From: Flavobacterium sp. LHD-85
GTDB lineage: Bacteria > Bacteroidota > Bacteroidia > Flavobacteriales > Flavobacteriaceae
Length of the DNA: 64,000 nt
Assembly (NCBI RefSeq): GCF_030929595.1
Contig: NZ_JAVFVR010000003.1
Span: forward strand, 348,845-412,844
Direction: 5' to 3'
Each line of letters starts with the position of its first letter. Positions within the stretch are counted from its first letter, which is position 1. Position numbers and translations under genes: made by a program. Under the pieces are notes generated by a model that ran no database searches, had not been told where the DNA came from, and saw only the letters and a program-made list of their open reading frames with translations. Shown one piece after another: positions 42,638 through 52,560 of this stretch.

Positions 42638-44887
42638 ATGAGATTTCTAAAAGTGGTTATCATTTCTATTTTTTCCCTTGCTTTTTCATCAATCGAAATA
42701 AAAGCGCAACGCATAAAAAATGTTAAAGATAAAAGTTACTATAGTGATGATGTACTCTTCGGAAAGTTATTTAAGTCTGCTCAAGATTCTTTAATTGTTA
42801 AAGAAAAAGAAAAAGAGAAAGAGCACAATGAACTAAATGAAGTGGTTATAAAAAGCCAGCCTTCATTATTAAAATATGGAGCTAACGGAAATATTGATGT
42901 CAATGTAAACGGAACTGTTCTTGCAACCAGCAGTTCGGTAAACGAATTGCTAGGAAGAGTTCCAAATGTTGTGGTTGCCGACGGAGAAATCAGCGTTGTC
43001 GGAAAAGGCGAAGCCATTATTTATCTCAATGGAGTTATGATTAATTATGAACGGTTTGTTGCAATTCCCGTTTCACAAATCCAAAAAATCGAAGTCATTT
43101 CTAATCCTTCTTCGAGATATGATGCCGAAGGAAAAGCGGTTATCAATATTATTACCAAACAAAATATAGAAAGCGGCGTAATGGGATCTGTCAATCAGCA
43201 CGTAACCGTTTCTAAATTTGGCGGAACAATTTATAATACACTTTTTGATTTTAATTATTCTAAAGGAAAATTCTCGTTTGTTACCAACTACGGTTTGCAG
43301 TTGGGAAGAAACCGTGAGTTGCTGTACACTACAAGAACACGTCCAGATCCGGATGATTTTATGAAATCTGAATTGACTACCGATTGGAAAAGAAGATTTA
43401 ATAATTATTCAAATTTTGGATTTGGACTTCAATATAGTTTTTCTCCAAATAATTATATTTCATTGGCATATAGCGGCAATATAAATGATTTGGGGGGCAT
43501 TACAGAAAGCAGGAATTCGATAACCAACAATTCGGGAAAAAGTTTTTACGCTACAGATGTTGACCGAAACGATGTTTTGTTAAATCAATTTATCAATTTG
43601 AATTATAATTGGACTACGGCTAAAGGTTCGACACTGTTCATTGGATCACAATTTTCAAATTACAATCAAACCATAAGAGATTTTATTGAAGAAAGCAGTT
43701 TGGTAGATGAGACAGATTCTGAAAGATATTTAAAGAACAATGTTGGAAGCCGAATTAATATAGTTGCAGTTCAAGCAGATTATTCGAAGAAAATAAATGA
43801 AAAAACAAAACTAGAAATAGGAGCAAAGTTTAGTTACGCCACCATAAATTCAGGAACAGATTTTTTGATTTCTGAGGATGAAATAAATTTTGAGATAGAC
43901 AATGAATTGTCGAGCGATTTTGAATACAATGAAAAAATTGCTGCTGCGTACTTTAATTATATTGGAGCATTGAATGAAAAAATCAATTTTTCTCTTGGCG
44001 TAAGGGCAGAAAAAACGAGTTATGATTTATTTACTAATGCCAACGGAATTCAGAAATTTGATAAATCGTACGGTAATTTTTTTCCAAGCGCACTTTTAAA
44101 TTTTAATCTTTCAGAAGATTGGAAAGGACATTTTTCTCATGTTTCCAGAATTACGAGACCTAGATATCAGGCTTTAAATCCGTACATAATTTATCAGGAT
44201 CCGTTTACTACAATTGAAGGAAATCCGAATCTGCTTCCCGAAAAAACACATGCTTTTGAGCTAGGGGCAATGTATAAAAAGTTCGATTTTAAAGTTGGAT
44301 ACACTTATAAAATTGATCCGATTTCTGCGGCGGCTTTGCGTGGCGATACACCAAACAGTTATATTTTGAGGGCGCTGAATCTTGAAAAAGGGTATACTTT
44401 TTTTACCTCGCTTTCTAGAGCTTTCAATGTCAAATGGTGGAATTCTGTTAATACTGCAAGCATTACTTGGCAGAAATCGGTAGACAATTATTATGCATTT
44501 GCGTTTAGCCCTGTAGAGCCTCAGATTTATTTATATACTAATAATACATTTACGATTCCTAAACTTTTCAAACTCCAACTTTTGGCTTGGTATTTAAGCG
44601 ATAGAAGTTATGGATTAGGAAGCGAAAACAGCCGATCGACCATAACTTTAGGAATAGAAAGAAACTTTTTTAAAGATGCATTAAAACTCAATTTTACTGC
44701 AAACGATATCTTTCATAAGTTTATGGTTTCTGGCGATTATAATGTGGGACAAACTCAGATTTATTATCACCGAACCTATAGCACCAATTATTTTAAATTA
44801 ATTGCAACATACAATTTCGGAGATTCAAAAAAGACAACTTATAAAAAGTCAGAAGTGGAACAGTCGGAGAATAATAGGGCGAGGTAA
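42638..44887 (+). CDS. TonB-dependent receptor-like outer-membrane barrel
   Basis: 749 residues from MRFLKVVIISIFSLAFS (an earlier TTG at 42626 is unlikely). Signal peptide, then directly a plug (~50-170: NELNEVVIKSQPSL, PNVVVADGEISVVGKGEAII, SNPSSRYDAEGKAVINIITK) and a barrel of the outer-membrane barrel family common in Bacteroidota (TRPRYQALNPYI, EGNPNLLPEKTHAFELG). The N-terminal carboxypeptidase-D-like domain usual in this family is absent. Ligand unknown. Confidence 0.88.
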   Translation: MRFLKVVIISIFSLAFSSIEIKAQRIKNVKDKSYYSDDVLFGKLFKSAQDSLIVKEKEKEKEHNELNEVVIKSQPSLLKYGANGNIDVNVNGTVLATSSSVNELLGRVPNVVVADGEISVVGKGEAIIYLNGVMINYERFVAIPVSQIQKIEVISNPSSRYDAEGKAVINIITKQNIESGVMGSVNQHVTVSKFGGTIYNTLFDFNYSKGKFSFVTNYGLQLGRNRELLYTTRTRPDPDDFMKSELTTDWKRRFNNYSNFGFGLQYSFSPNNYISLAYSGNINDLGGITESRNSITNNSGKSFYATDVDRNDVLLNQFINLNYNWTTAKGSTLFIGSQFSNYNQTIRDFIEESSLVDETDSERYLKNNVGSRINIVAVQADYSKKINEKTKLEIGAKFSYATINSGTDFLISEDEINFEIDNELSSDFEYNEKIAAAYFNYIGALNEKINFSLGVRAEKTSYDLFTNANGIQKFDKSYGNFFPSALLNFNLSEDWKGHFSHVSRITRPRYQALNPYIIYQDPFTTIEGNPNLLPEKTHAFELGAMYKKFDFKVGYTYKIDPISAAALRGDTPNSYILRALNLEKGYTFFTSLSRAFNVKWWNSVNTASITWQKSVDNYYAFAFSPVEPQIYLYTNNTFTIPKLFKLQLLAWYLSDRSYGLGSENSRSTITLGIERNFFKDALKLNFTANDIFHKFMVSGDYNVGQTQIYYHRTYSTNYFKLIATYNFGDSKKTTYKKSEVEQSENNRAR

Positions 44888-44888
44888 A

Positions 44889-45113
44889 TTACTTGACACT
44901 TTCAGATATAATCATTAAAACAAGAATAACCACAACGCAAATGAAAACCGAATTAGGATTTGCAAAATTTATTGTCCAGCCTAGTTCTTTAATTTTCTTT
45001 GGCGGAAACATTCTGTTGTCTTTTGGGTTGTAATAAAATATTCCCCAAACCCAATTATTTGGATCATTATGCCAATTATTTTTTTCTTTTTCGGATATTT
45101 TTTGATTTTCCAT
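44889..45113 (-). CDS. Small DUF5808-type membrane protein, paralogue 2
   Basis: 74 residues from MENQKISEKEK. It shares NNWHNDPNNWVWGIFYYNPKD and KKIKELGW with paralogue 1, followed by one transmembrane helix. It converges on the TonB receptor with one base between stops. The two paralogues bracket the AraC-receptor pair in the same orientation. Confidence 0.8.
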   Translation of the reverse strand: MENQKISEKEKNNWHNDPNNWVWGIFYYNPKDNRMFPPKKIKELGWTINFANPNSVFICVVVILVLMIISESVK

Positions 45114-45140
45114 TATCAAGAATTGGTAAATAGATTATTG

Positions 45141-45338
45141 TTATTTATTAGTTTTTCCTCTTTTTAATTGTGTATAGGTAATGAGAATTGCAATTGTAGA
45201 AAGAAATGGACCAATTACCAATCTAAAATCTGAAAAAGAAATGTCTTTAATATCCTTTGCAAGCAATGGACTTAAAGATATACTGATGTACAATAAACCA
45301 AGAATAATGAAAACTAATAAAAAGCTCTTTTTGCTCAT
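45141..45338 (-). CDS. Small hypothetical membrane protein
   Basis: 65 residues, two hydrophobic helices (~4-24 and ~38-56) and a basic tail QLKRGKTNK. It lies 27 bp upstream of paralogue 2 on the same strand. No family recognised. Confidence 0.6.
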   Translation of the reverse strand: MSKKSFLLVFIILGLLYISISLSPLLAKDIKDISFSDFRLVIGPFLSTIAILITYTQLKRGKTNK

Positions 45339-45408
45339 TTTAAGTTCTTTAGAAAGAAAGTAAATATAATCAAAAACAAGTTAAGCGAAGAAAATTCTTT
45401 CGAAATAA

Positions 45409-45438
45409 AAAAGGCTCCACAATTAAGCGAAGCCTTTT
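45409..45438 (-). terminator. lysC terminator
   Basis: AAAAGGCT (45409-45416) and AGCCTTTT (45431-45438) pair. Read on the minus strand the stem is followed by a T run. Confidence 0.75.
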
Positions 45439-45480
45439 CAATAATTTTTGAATTAAATAATTACCTTTTATAAAGCAATA

Positions 45481-46740
45481 TTAGATTAATTCTTTAGTCA
45501 CAATCTGCATAGTTTCGCGGCTAACTTGTTTCAATAAAACTTCTTTGTTAGCTTCAACAGTCTGTGCTGCCTCTTCGGTAAAGTGACGGATTGTATATAA
45601 GGTTACATTTTCGCTATATTCTACTTTGAATTTTTTAGAAAGAATAGCATTCAATTCAGGGAAATTTCCAAATTTATCTTCCACGCAAACAGAGAAACTA
45701 ATTGCTGAGTTCTGAATCAAGTTTACTTTGATTTTGAATTCGTGGAATAAACCAAAAATCTCACTGATGTTTTCTTCCATAATAAAAGAGAAATCAATTG
45801 ATGAAAGCGAAATTAAAAGCTGTTCTCTTTTTACGATAAAACAAGGATATTGCGGTTCCAAATCAACACCTTTAGAAACACATGTTCCTTTTAATAGTGG
45901 GTTGATAAACGATTTTACGTATAATGGAATTTCTTTTTTCTGTAGCGGTTGTAATGTTTTTGGGTGAATAACGGTTGCTCCGTAAAACGCTAATTCGATA
46001 GCTTCACGATATGAAATCTGATTTAACAAACTTGCATTTTCAAAATAACGTGGATCGGCATTCATAACTCCAGGGACATCTTTCCAGATTGTTACACTTT
46101 CTGCATTTAAGCAGTAAGCAAAAATTCCAGCAGTATAATCAGAACCTTCACGACCAAGAGTTGTTGTAAAGTTGTTTTCGTCTGCACCTAAGAAACCTTG
46201 CGTAATGTTTAATTGCTTTCTTGGAACATTTTTGCTGATGTTTTGCTGTGTAGTTTCCCAGTCAACTTCTGCATCTCTATAGTTTGCATTTGTTTTAATG
46301 AAATTACGAACGTCAAGCCATTGTGTCTGAATTCCTCTGAAATTCATATAGTGGCTTAAGATATTAGTCGAAATCAATTCACCAAAACTTACCACCTGAT
46401 CGTAAACGAAGTTGTAGTTTGGAGATTTATTGTGAGCCAAGAAGTATTCTAATTCGTCAAACTGAGCATTTACAGCTGCAAAAACCGCATGGTTTTCATC
46501 TTCAAACAAATCCAATAAGATTTGATTGTGGTATTTTTTTATTTCCTGAACAGAAGCGTTTAATTCTGTCGATTTTTCAAAATAATTCTTGATTACAACC
46601 TCAAGAGCATTTGTTGTTTTTCCCATAGCCGAAACCACAAGAATTACGTCTTCGTAACCTACTTTTTGTAAAACGTCGTATACGTTTTTAATTCCATCTG
46701 CATCTTTTACCGATGCACCACCAAATTTAAATACTCTCAT
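45481..46740 (-). CDS. lysC: Aspartate kinase
   Basis: Monofunctional aspartokinase, 419 residues, first step of the aspartate pathway (Lys, Thr, Met, diaminopimelate). Motifs: KFGGASVKD at the N-terminus, SFGELIS, FLGADENNFTTTLGREGSDYTAG (active site), VTIWKDVPGVMNADPR. Two ACT domains (~295-419) are the usual feedback sites. It lies 125 bp downstream of the acetyltransferase gene on the same strand, but a strong palindrome separates them. Confidence 0.95.
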   Translation of the reverse strand: MRVFKFGGASVKDADGIKNVYDVLQKVGYEDVILVVSAMGKTTNALEVVIKNYFEKSTELNASVQEIKKYHNQILLDLFEDENHAVFAAVNAQFDELEYFLAHNKSPNYNFVYDQVVSFGELISTNILSHYMNFRGIQTQWLDVRNFIKTNANYRDAEVDWETTQQNISKNVPRKQLNITQGFLGADENNFTTTLGREGSDYTAGIFAYCLNAESVTIWKDVPGVMNADPRYFENASLLNQISYREAIELAFYGATVIHPKTLQPLQKKEIPLYVKSFINPLLKGTCVSKGVDLEPQYPCFIVKREQLLISLSSIDFSFIMEENISEIFGLFHEFKIKVNLIQNSAISFSVCVEDKFGNFPELNAILSKKFKVEYSENVTLYTIRHFTEEAAQTVEANKEVLLKQVSRETMQIVTKELI

Positions 46741-46795
46741 TTTTAATTTTAGATTTTTAGATTTTAGATTTAAAAGAAATCTAGTATTTTATTTG

Positions 46796-46857
46796 TTGCC
46801 ACGAATTTCACAAATTAGCACAAATTAATTAGTGAAAATTAGTGAAATTCGTGGCAA
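46796..46857. repeat. 16-bp perfect inverted repeat TTGCCACGAATTTCAC
   Basis: Arms 46796-46811 and 46842-46857. The CACGAATT word recurs at 9964-9994. It lies just after the stop of the acetyltransferase gene and could act as its terminator. Confidence 0.75.
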
Positions 46858-46865
46858 AAGACTTT

Positions 46866-47354
46866 TTATAATTTTTCTAAGAACGCGTTGACTCCAGCTT
46901 CATCCATTTGAACCACTTGCCAATCCTCAAGAATTTTTGCGCCCGAATTTTTGTAAAAATTCACTGCTGGTGTATTCCAAGCAAGTACATTCCATTCAAC
47001 TCTTCTAACATTATCTCTCTTTCCTTGTTTCATGATTTCAGCATAAAGGGCCGAGCCTAAACCTGTGCCTCGCATCTTTTCTTTTACAATCAAATCTTCA
47101 AGGTGAATTGTCTTTCCTTTCCAGGTAGAATAGCGATAATAATACAACGCTATTCCAACAATTTCTTTTTGTTTTTCTTCGTTTTCGATCTCCGCTACAA
47201 AAACATTAAATAATGGTTTTTCACCAAAACCGTCACGTATCAAATCATCCTCTGTAATGACAACCGCATCAGGTTCTTTTTCGAATATAGCCAGCTCCTG
47301 AATAAGCCCTAACACCGATTTCATGTCTTCAGGATTTCCCTTTCTAATATTCAT
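46866..47354 (-). CDS. GNAT acetyltransferase, spermidine/thialysine-type
   Basis: 162 residues. GNAT fold with acetyl-CoA loop MRGTGLGSALYAEIM. The N-terminal layout (FEKEPDAVVITEDDLIRDGFGEKPLFNVFVAE) resembles spermidine/thialysine N-acetyltransferases, and WNTPAVNFYKNSGAK is the family C-terminus. The substrate is probably a small amine, not proven. It is divergent from fbp. Confidence 0.88.
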   Translation of the reverse strand: MNIRKGNPEDMKSVLGLIQELAIFEKEPDAVVITEDDLIRDGFGEKPLFNVFVAEIENEEKQKEIVGIALYYYRYSTWKGKTIHLEDLIVKEKMRGTGLGSALYAEIMKQGKRDNVRRVEWNVLAWNTPAVNFYKNSGAKILEDWQVVQMDEAGVNAFLEKL

Positions 47355-47525
47355 ATATTCCTATTTTTAACTATTTAATATCTAAAAAAGCTTCATTTTA
47401 GCTAGTGCTTTTTGCAGATTATTAGCAAATATACAATAGTAGCATACAAACAAAATAATTTTTAAATCATTCTCACAAAATAAGCGATATTTGTGACTTA
47501 AAAATAAAACTATAACGATTTAGAA

Positions 47526-48533
47526 ATGGAAGAACGCAATAAAACACTGGGAGAGTTTATTATTGAGAACCAAAAAGCATTTCAGTATTCGTCGGGAGAA
47601 CTCTCGCGAATTATCAACTCTATTCGATTGGCAGCAAAAGTGGTCAATCATAAAGTAAACCAAGCGGGTTTAGTAGATATTGTGGGCGCGGCAGGCGAAC
47701 AGAATATCCAAGGCGAAGACCAGCAAAAATTAGATGTCTATGCAAACGAAGTATTTATCCAGACGTTAATAAACCGTGAGATTGTCTGTGGTATTGCTTC
47801 TGAAGAAAACGACGATTTTATTACTGTTCAGGGGAGCGACAACAGTCATAATAATAAGTACGTGATCTTAATGGATCCGCTAGACGGATCTTCAAACATT
47901 GATGTAAATGTTTCTGTGGGAACTATCTTTTCTGTTTTCAGAAGAGTAACTCCAATAGGAACTCCGGTAACTAGCGAGGATTTTTTACAGCCGGGAATCA
48001 ATCAAGTTGCAGCAGGCTACGTAATTTATGGAACTTCAACGATGTTGGTTTACACGACTGGACATGGCGTAAATGGTTTTACGTTAAATCCAGCGATAGG
48101 GACATTTTATCTTTCGCATCCAAACATGAAATTTCCAGAAAACGGAAATATTTATTCGGTAAACGAAGGAAATTATGTTCATTTTCCGCAGGGAGTAAAA
48201 AATTACATTAAATATTGCCAGCGAGAAGAAGGAGACAGACCGTATACTTCAAGATATATCGGAAGTTTGGTAGCCGATTTTCATCGAAATATGATTAAAG
48301 GCGGAATTTATATTTATCCAACAAGTTCAAAAGCACCAAAAGGGAAATTGCGTTTGCTGTACGAATGTAATCCGATGGCGTTTTTAGCAGAACAGGCGGG
48401 AGGAAAAGCAACAGACGGTTTCGGAAGAATTATGGAAATTCAACCAACCGAATTGCACCAAAGAGTGCCTTTCTTCTGCGGAAGCTACAATATGGTAGAA
48501 AAGGCTGAGGAATTTATGGCTGAAGCGAATTAA
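47526..48533 (+). CDS. fbp: Fructose-1,6-bisphosphatase class I
   Basis: 335 residues, the gluconeogenic phosphatase. Metal and phosphate site motifs [21 protein letters not shown] and [19 protein letters not shown] are intact, as are the C-terminal [19 protein letters not shown] and GFGRIMEI. Single-gene transcript, followed by the ACCCGATAGG hairpin at 48582. Confidence 0.97.
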   Translation: MEERNKTLGEFIIENQKAFQYSSGELSRIINSIRLAAKVVNHKVNQAGLVDIVGAAGEQNIQGEDQQKLDVYANEVFIQTLINREIVCGIASEENDDFITVQGSDNSHNNKYVILMDPLDGSSNIDVNVSVGTIFSVFRRVTPIGTPVTSEDFLQPGINQVAAGYVIYGTSTMLVYTTGHGVNGFTLNPAIGTFYLSHPNMKFPENGNIYSVNEGNYVHFPQGVKNYIKYCQREEGDRPYTSRYIGSLVADFHRNMIKGGIYIYPTSSKAPKGKLRLLYECNPMAFLAEQAGGKATDGFGRIMEIQPTELHQRVPFFCGSYNMVEKAEEFMAEAN

Positions 48534-48581
48534 AGTTTTCAGTTTTCAGTCGCAGTTTTCAGTCTGGACTATATAAGGTGT

Positions 48582-48617
48582 CAAACCCGATAGGTTTTAA
48601 AAACCTGTCGGGTTTTG
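48582..48617. terminator. Terminator-like hairpin, second ACCCGAYAGG copy
   Basis: CAAACCCGATAGGTTTT pairs with AAAACCTGTCGGGTTTTG; one mismatch relative to the 16339 copy. The rest of the 274-bp spacer (48534-48807) holds CAGTTTTCAGT word repeats and no gene. Confidence 0.75.
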
Positions 48618-48807
48618 TTTTGAGTTAAATTTTAAAAGTTTAAGCGTAAAACTGTTGACTGTTGCTGAATACTGAAAACTAAAAAATAAGACGCAACCAT
48701 TTTTAGTTTTATCAATCTTTAAAAAGAACCAATTGTTTATGAGAAATTATGGATTAATTTTTTTGTAAATAATTTAAAACTAATCAAAAACCAAAAAGTA
48801 AATTATT

Positions 48808-49221
48808 ATGAAGAAAAAACTATTGATGATTCTATTCGGAATGTTTTCAGTTTTGTTTGTTGCTTGCAGTAGAGAAGAGCATGTTGATCCTCCAATTGGA
48901 TTATCTGAAGATAATATTAAACTTTCTAAAAAGGAAGCTTCTTTTACCGCAGAAGCCAATACAGTTACGATTACTACAGAGTATAAAGGATGGTGGGTAA
49001 ATGGTTTTTCATTAGACAAAGTAAGAATTGATAAAGGAACTGTAAATTTGTCTGCTGACAATTTTATCTTTAAAAATGATGTTTTTGAGGTAGAAAGGAA
49101 AAACGGAAACACTTTGATTATTACGATGAGTAAAAATACAACAGGTGCAGAAAGGATTCTTAATATAGGATTACAATCAGGAAACTATTTTGATAATATA
49201 AATATCACGCAGTCAAAATAA
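48808..49221 (+). CDS. BACON-like lipoprotein
   Basis: 137 residues. Lipobox FVAC (Cys near 20), then one Ig-like domain (~35-137). The pattern EASFTAEANTVTITTEYKGWW ... GAERILNIGLQSGNYFDNINITQS matches the BACON family, often carbohydrate- or mucin-linked in Bacteroidota. No enzyme is attached, so it is probably a small surface binding or structural lipoprotein. Confidence 0.75.
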   Translation: MKKKLLMILFGMFSVLFVACSREEHVDPPIGLSEDNIKLSKKEASFTAEANTVTITTEYKGWWVNGFSLDKVRIDKGTVNLSADNFIFKNDVFEVERKNGNTLIITMSKNTTGAERILNIGLQSGNYFDNINITQSK

Positions 49222-49234
49222 AGGACTTAAAAAA

Positions 49235-49266
49235 CAAAACCCGATAAAATCAATTATCGGGTTTTG
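49235..49266. terminator. Bidirectional terminator
   Basis: CAAAACCCGATAA (49235-49247) pairs with TTATCGGGTTTTG (49254-49266), between two convergent genes; T-rich on both strands. Confidence 0.85.
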
Positions 49267-49335
49267 TTTTTTAAATTTTCATTCGCAGTCAAGTTTCAGC
49301 ACAGAAACTGAATACTAAAAACTGATTACTGAATA

Positions 49336-49767
49336 TTATTTATGCATGTGCTGCATTTCGTAGATAAAAGTATCTGCATCGACTTTATTGTCAACCAGCG
49401 ATAATGCTTTTGCAATGATATAATCTACGTTGCTTGGCGTGAATCCTAATGCAACACTTATTTTTTTCAATAATACTTCTTGTTTGTCTTCAAGATGATG
49501 GTCAACATGAACCATTCTTGTTAAATCATATAAACGCTCTAAACGCTGAACATATGAATAAGGTGGATTGATCGGATATTTTAAAGGATCGCTAAGAATT
49601 TCTTCGTATTCCGATTCTGTAATTTCTAAACGAGAAGCAAGTTTATCTAAAAAGGCTTTTTCTTCTGGATAAACAACACCATCAGCTAAAGCTACACGAA
49701 CAATAGCAGAAAAGTGTCCTTTGTTTCTTTGCTTGAATTCGCTATCAAATAATTCTGAAAATGACAT
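49336..49767 (-). CDS. TerB-like protein
   Basis: 143 residues from MSFSELFDSEF (an in-frame extension to 49791 is unlikely). All-helical, with paired acidic motifs ALADGVVYPEEKAFLDKLA and VHVDHHLEDKQEVLLKKI, as in the TerB/DjlA-type metal-binding domain. TerB proteins are linked to tellurite resistance and membrane stress. No other ter gene is adjacent. Confidence 0.8.
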   Translation of the reverse strand: MSFSELFDSEFKQRNKGHFSAIVRVALADGVVYPEEKAFLDKLASRLEITESEYEEILSDPLKYPINPPYSYVQRLERLYDLTRMVHVDHHLEDKQEVLLKKISVALGFTPSNVDYIIAKALSLVDNKVDADTFIYEMQHMHK

Positions 49768-49935
49768 AATTGTAAAGTTTTTGTTAAACAAATATAGCCT
49801 TATTTTTAAATTATCGATTTTAAAATTCTCATAAAATTTAACTTTTCTTTATTGAAGGATTTGGCATCTTGAATATTTAAGTTTGAAAATTAATCGTAAG
49901 TTTACAACCCCTAATTATTTAATTGCAATATACCT

Positions 49936-50529
49936 ATGTCACAATTTTGGATTTATTTTCAAATAGGATTAAAACACGTTTTAGATATCAATGCTTACGA
50001 TCACGTTCTTTTTTTAATCGCCTTAACTGTTCCGTATTTATTTAAAGACTGGAAAAGAATTTTCTTATTGGTTTCTCTTTTTACAATTGGCCATACTTTG
50101 GCTTTAATTCTTTCTGTTTACGGCATAATTGCCATAAAAGTAGATGTTGTAGAATTTCTGATTCCGATTACAATTTTGATAACAGCACTTTATCATTTGT
50201 TTACGGCTGGAAAGACTTCAAAAAATGATGGTGTAAATCTGGTATTTTTCATAACTTTATTCTTTGGAATTATTCACGGGCTAGGTTTTTCTAATTATTT
50301 CAAAACAATTTTAGGAGGTTCTGCAACCTCAAAATTGTTACCTTTGGGAGAGTTTGCCTTAGGAATAGAAGCTGCTCAGCTGGTAGTGGTTTTTGTTGTT
50401 CTGGTAATTTCATATATAGTGCAGACTGTTTTTCGTTTTTCAAAACGAGACTGGGCACTGGTAATGTCGGCTTTTATCATTGGAGTTGTAATTCCGATGA
50501 TTATTGAAAGCCCAATTTGGAACAGATAA
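49936..50529 (+). CDS. HupE/UreJ-type membrane protein
   Basis: 197 residues, about six helices. HupE/UreJ-like features: NAYDHVLFLIALTVPY with the conserved His, SLFTIGHTLAL, FGIIHGLGFSNYF. Family members are nickel or metal transporters near hydrogenase or urease genes. Neither is present here, so the ligand is uncertain. Probable operon with the dCMP deaminase (5-bp gap) and the S41 protease. Confidence 0.88.
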   Translation: MSQFWIYFQIGLKHVLDINAYDHVLFLIALTVPYLFKDWKRIFLLVSLFTIGHTLALILSVYGIIAIKVDVVEFLIPITILITALYHLFTAGKTSKNDGVNLVFFITLFFGIIHGLGFSNYFKTILGGSATSKLLPLGEFALGIEAAQLVVVFVVLVISYIVQTVFRFSKRDWALVMSAFIIGVVIPMIIESPIWNR

Positions 50530-50534
50530 ATTAA

Positions 50535-50966
50535 ATGGAAGTAAAAAAACTGAATAAATACGATAAAGCATATCTGCGAATTGCAAAAGAGTGGAGCCTG
50601 CTTTCTTACTGTAAACGTAAACAAGTTGGCGCTATTATCGTAAAAGACAGAATGATTATCTCTGATGGTTACAACGGTACACCATCTGGATTTGAAAATT
50701 GCTGTGAAGACGAAGACGGATTAACGCGCTGGGATGTTTTACACGCCGAAGCAAATGCAATCCTTAAAGTGGCAAGATCAACTCAATCTTGCGAAGGAGC
50801 GACATTGTATATCACGCTTTCGCCTTGCAAAGAATGCAGCAAATTAATACATCAATCTGGAATAAAAAGAGTAGTGTACCACAATGGATACCGTGACGAT
50901 TCGGGAATTCAATTTTTAATAAAAGCTGGCGTAGAAGTAGAACACATTCCTGTTTTGGAAGAGTAA
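50535..50966 (+). CDS. Deoxycytidylate deaminase (CMP/dCMP deaminase family)
   Basis: 143 residues. Zinc motifs HAEANAIL and PCKECSKLI are both present, so it is probably active on dCMP, giving dUMP for thymidylate. The stop shares one base with the start of the S41 protease (TAATG). Confidence 0.93.
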   Translation: MEVKKLNKYDKAYLRIAKEWSLLSYCKRKQVGAIIVKDRMIISDGYNGTPSGFENCCEDEDGLTRWDVLHAEANAILKVARSTQSCEGATLYITLSPCKECSKLIHQSGIKRVVYHNGYRDDSGIQFLIKAGVEVEHIPVLEE

Positions 50967-52543
50967 TGAAATTTAATCCGAAATATTTGCCAATAGTCAT
51001 AGGAGCAACTTTTGCTCTTGGAACAATTGCCGGAAGCATAATGAATGCTCCTGCAAGTGACCAGCTTTTGGCTAAAAATTACTCTAAAACCAAGCTTAAT
51101 AAACTTATTGATTTTATCAATACAGAATATGTTGATAGCGTCAATACAGATTCGATTGTAAATCTTACAGTCGATAATATACTTTCTAAATTAGATCCGC
51201 ATTCGGTTTATATTCCGCCAAGCGAACAAGCTGAGGTTGCAGAAAGCATGAAAGGTGATTTCGTTGGAATCGGAATCAATTTTTACATGTATAAAGATTC
51301 GGTTGCGATTATAAAACCAGTCGAAAACGGACCTTCAGCAAAAGCGGGAATAAAATCTGGGGATCGAATTCTATTTGCGGGAAAAACCAAATTGTATGGC
51401 AGAAAATTGCCATCGGATAGTTTGTTTTCTAAATTAAAAGGGCTTCAAGGTTCAGAAATCGAATTGACGGTTTTTAGAAAATCAGAACAAAAGAAACTCA
51501 AGTTTAAAGTAAAACGAGATATTATTCCAATTAAAAGCGTTGATGCTTCTTTATTGGTTGGAAATAATGTTGGTTATATCAAAATAAACCGTTTTGCAGA
51601 AACTACTTTCAACGAATTCAAAACAGGTTTAACGAGATTAAAACAAAAGGGAATTCAGTCGCTCGTAATTGATCTTCGCGACAATGGTGGCGGTTATATG
51701 GAAGAAGCGATTGCTATTGCCGATGAATTTTTAAAAGATAAACAGTTAATCGTTTTCACGAAAAGCAAAAACGGCTCTACTGAAAAAACATATGCTACAA
51801 AAGCAGGAAGTTTTGAAACTGGAAAAGTGTATGTTCTGATTAATGAAAATAGCGCTTCTGCGAGTGAAATTTTAGCTGGAGCCATTCAAGATAATGACCG
51901 CGGAACGATTGTTGGACGCCGTTCTTTTGGAAAAGGTCTCGTACAAAGAGAAATGGATTTTAATGATGGATCTGCAGTGAGATTGACCGTAGCGCGTTAT
52001 TATACGCCAACAGGAAGATCGATTCAGAAACCGTATAAAAAAGGAAACGAAGAATATTTTAAGGAATCTGAAGCAAGAATTATTACTGGGGAACTTTACG
52101 CGAAAGACAGCATAAAAGTGGCCGATTCTTTAAAATTTAAAACTCCGAAAGGAAAAAGTGTATACGGCGGCGGCGGAATTGTTCCAGATGTTTTCGTTCC
52201 TATGGAAGCAGAGCACGGAAATGAAAATGTTGCTTATTTGCTGCAAACAGGAATTGTTGGTCATTTTGTTTTTGAAGAATTAGACAAAAATAGAAATGCT
52301 TTTGCAGGCGATAGTTTTGCTGAATTTTTGGCTAAAATGAAAAACTCAGATATGTATTTTAAAAAATTCAAGAATTATATCTTGATGACAGGTCTGGATT
52401 TGAAATTAGAAAAAACAAAAGCGCTAGTAAACCGCCATATTACAGCTGAATTTGCTCGACAGCTATATGGAGAATTGTATTATTATGATGTAATCTTAAA
52501 AGAAGATGCCATGATAAAAACAGTTCTTAATCCGAAGAAATAA
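50966..52543 (+). CDS. C-terminal processing peptidase (S41, CtpA-type)
   Basis: 525 residues. N-terminal membrane anchor (~8-26), PDZ (~85-165, GDFVGIGINFYM), and the S41 catalytic core with Ser in ENSASASEILAGAIQD and Lys in GRRSFGKGLVQ. A long C-terminal extension (~430-525) is typical of Bacteroidota homologues. It acts in the periplasm on protein C-termini. Coupled to the deaminase by a one-base overlap. Confidence 0.95.
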   Translation: MKFNPKYLPIVIGATFALGTIAGSIMNAPASDQLLAKNYSKTKLNKLIDFINTEYVDSVNTDSIVNLTVDNILSKLDPHSVYIPPSEQAEVAESMKGDFVGIGINFYMYKDSVAIIKPVENGPSAKAGIKSGDRILFAGKTKLYGRKLPSDSLFSKLKGLQGSEIELTVFRKSEQKKLKFKVKRDIIPIKSVDASLLVGNNVGYIKINRFAETTFNEFKTGLTRLKQKGIQSLVIDLRDNGGGYMEEAIAIADEFLKDKQLIVFTKSKNGSTEKTYATKAGSFETGKVYVLINENSASASEILAGAIQDNDRGTIVGRRSFGKGLVQREMDFNDGSAVRLTVARYYTPTGRSIQKPYKKGNEEYFKESEARIITGELYAKDSIKVADSLKFKTPKGKSVYGGGGIVPDVFVPMEAEHGNENVAYLLQTGIVGHFVFEELDKNRNAFAGDSFAEFLAKMKNSDMYFKKFKNYILMTGLDLKLEKTKALVNRHITAEFARQLYGELYYYDVILKEDAMIKTVLNPKK

Positions 52544-52560
52544 CTTCAAATCTTTATATC

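Noticed and set aside
45181..45363. 60-aa plus-strand ORF
   Set aside because: Antisense to the small membrane gene at 45141-45338, which has better coding features and a sensible start.
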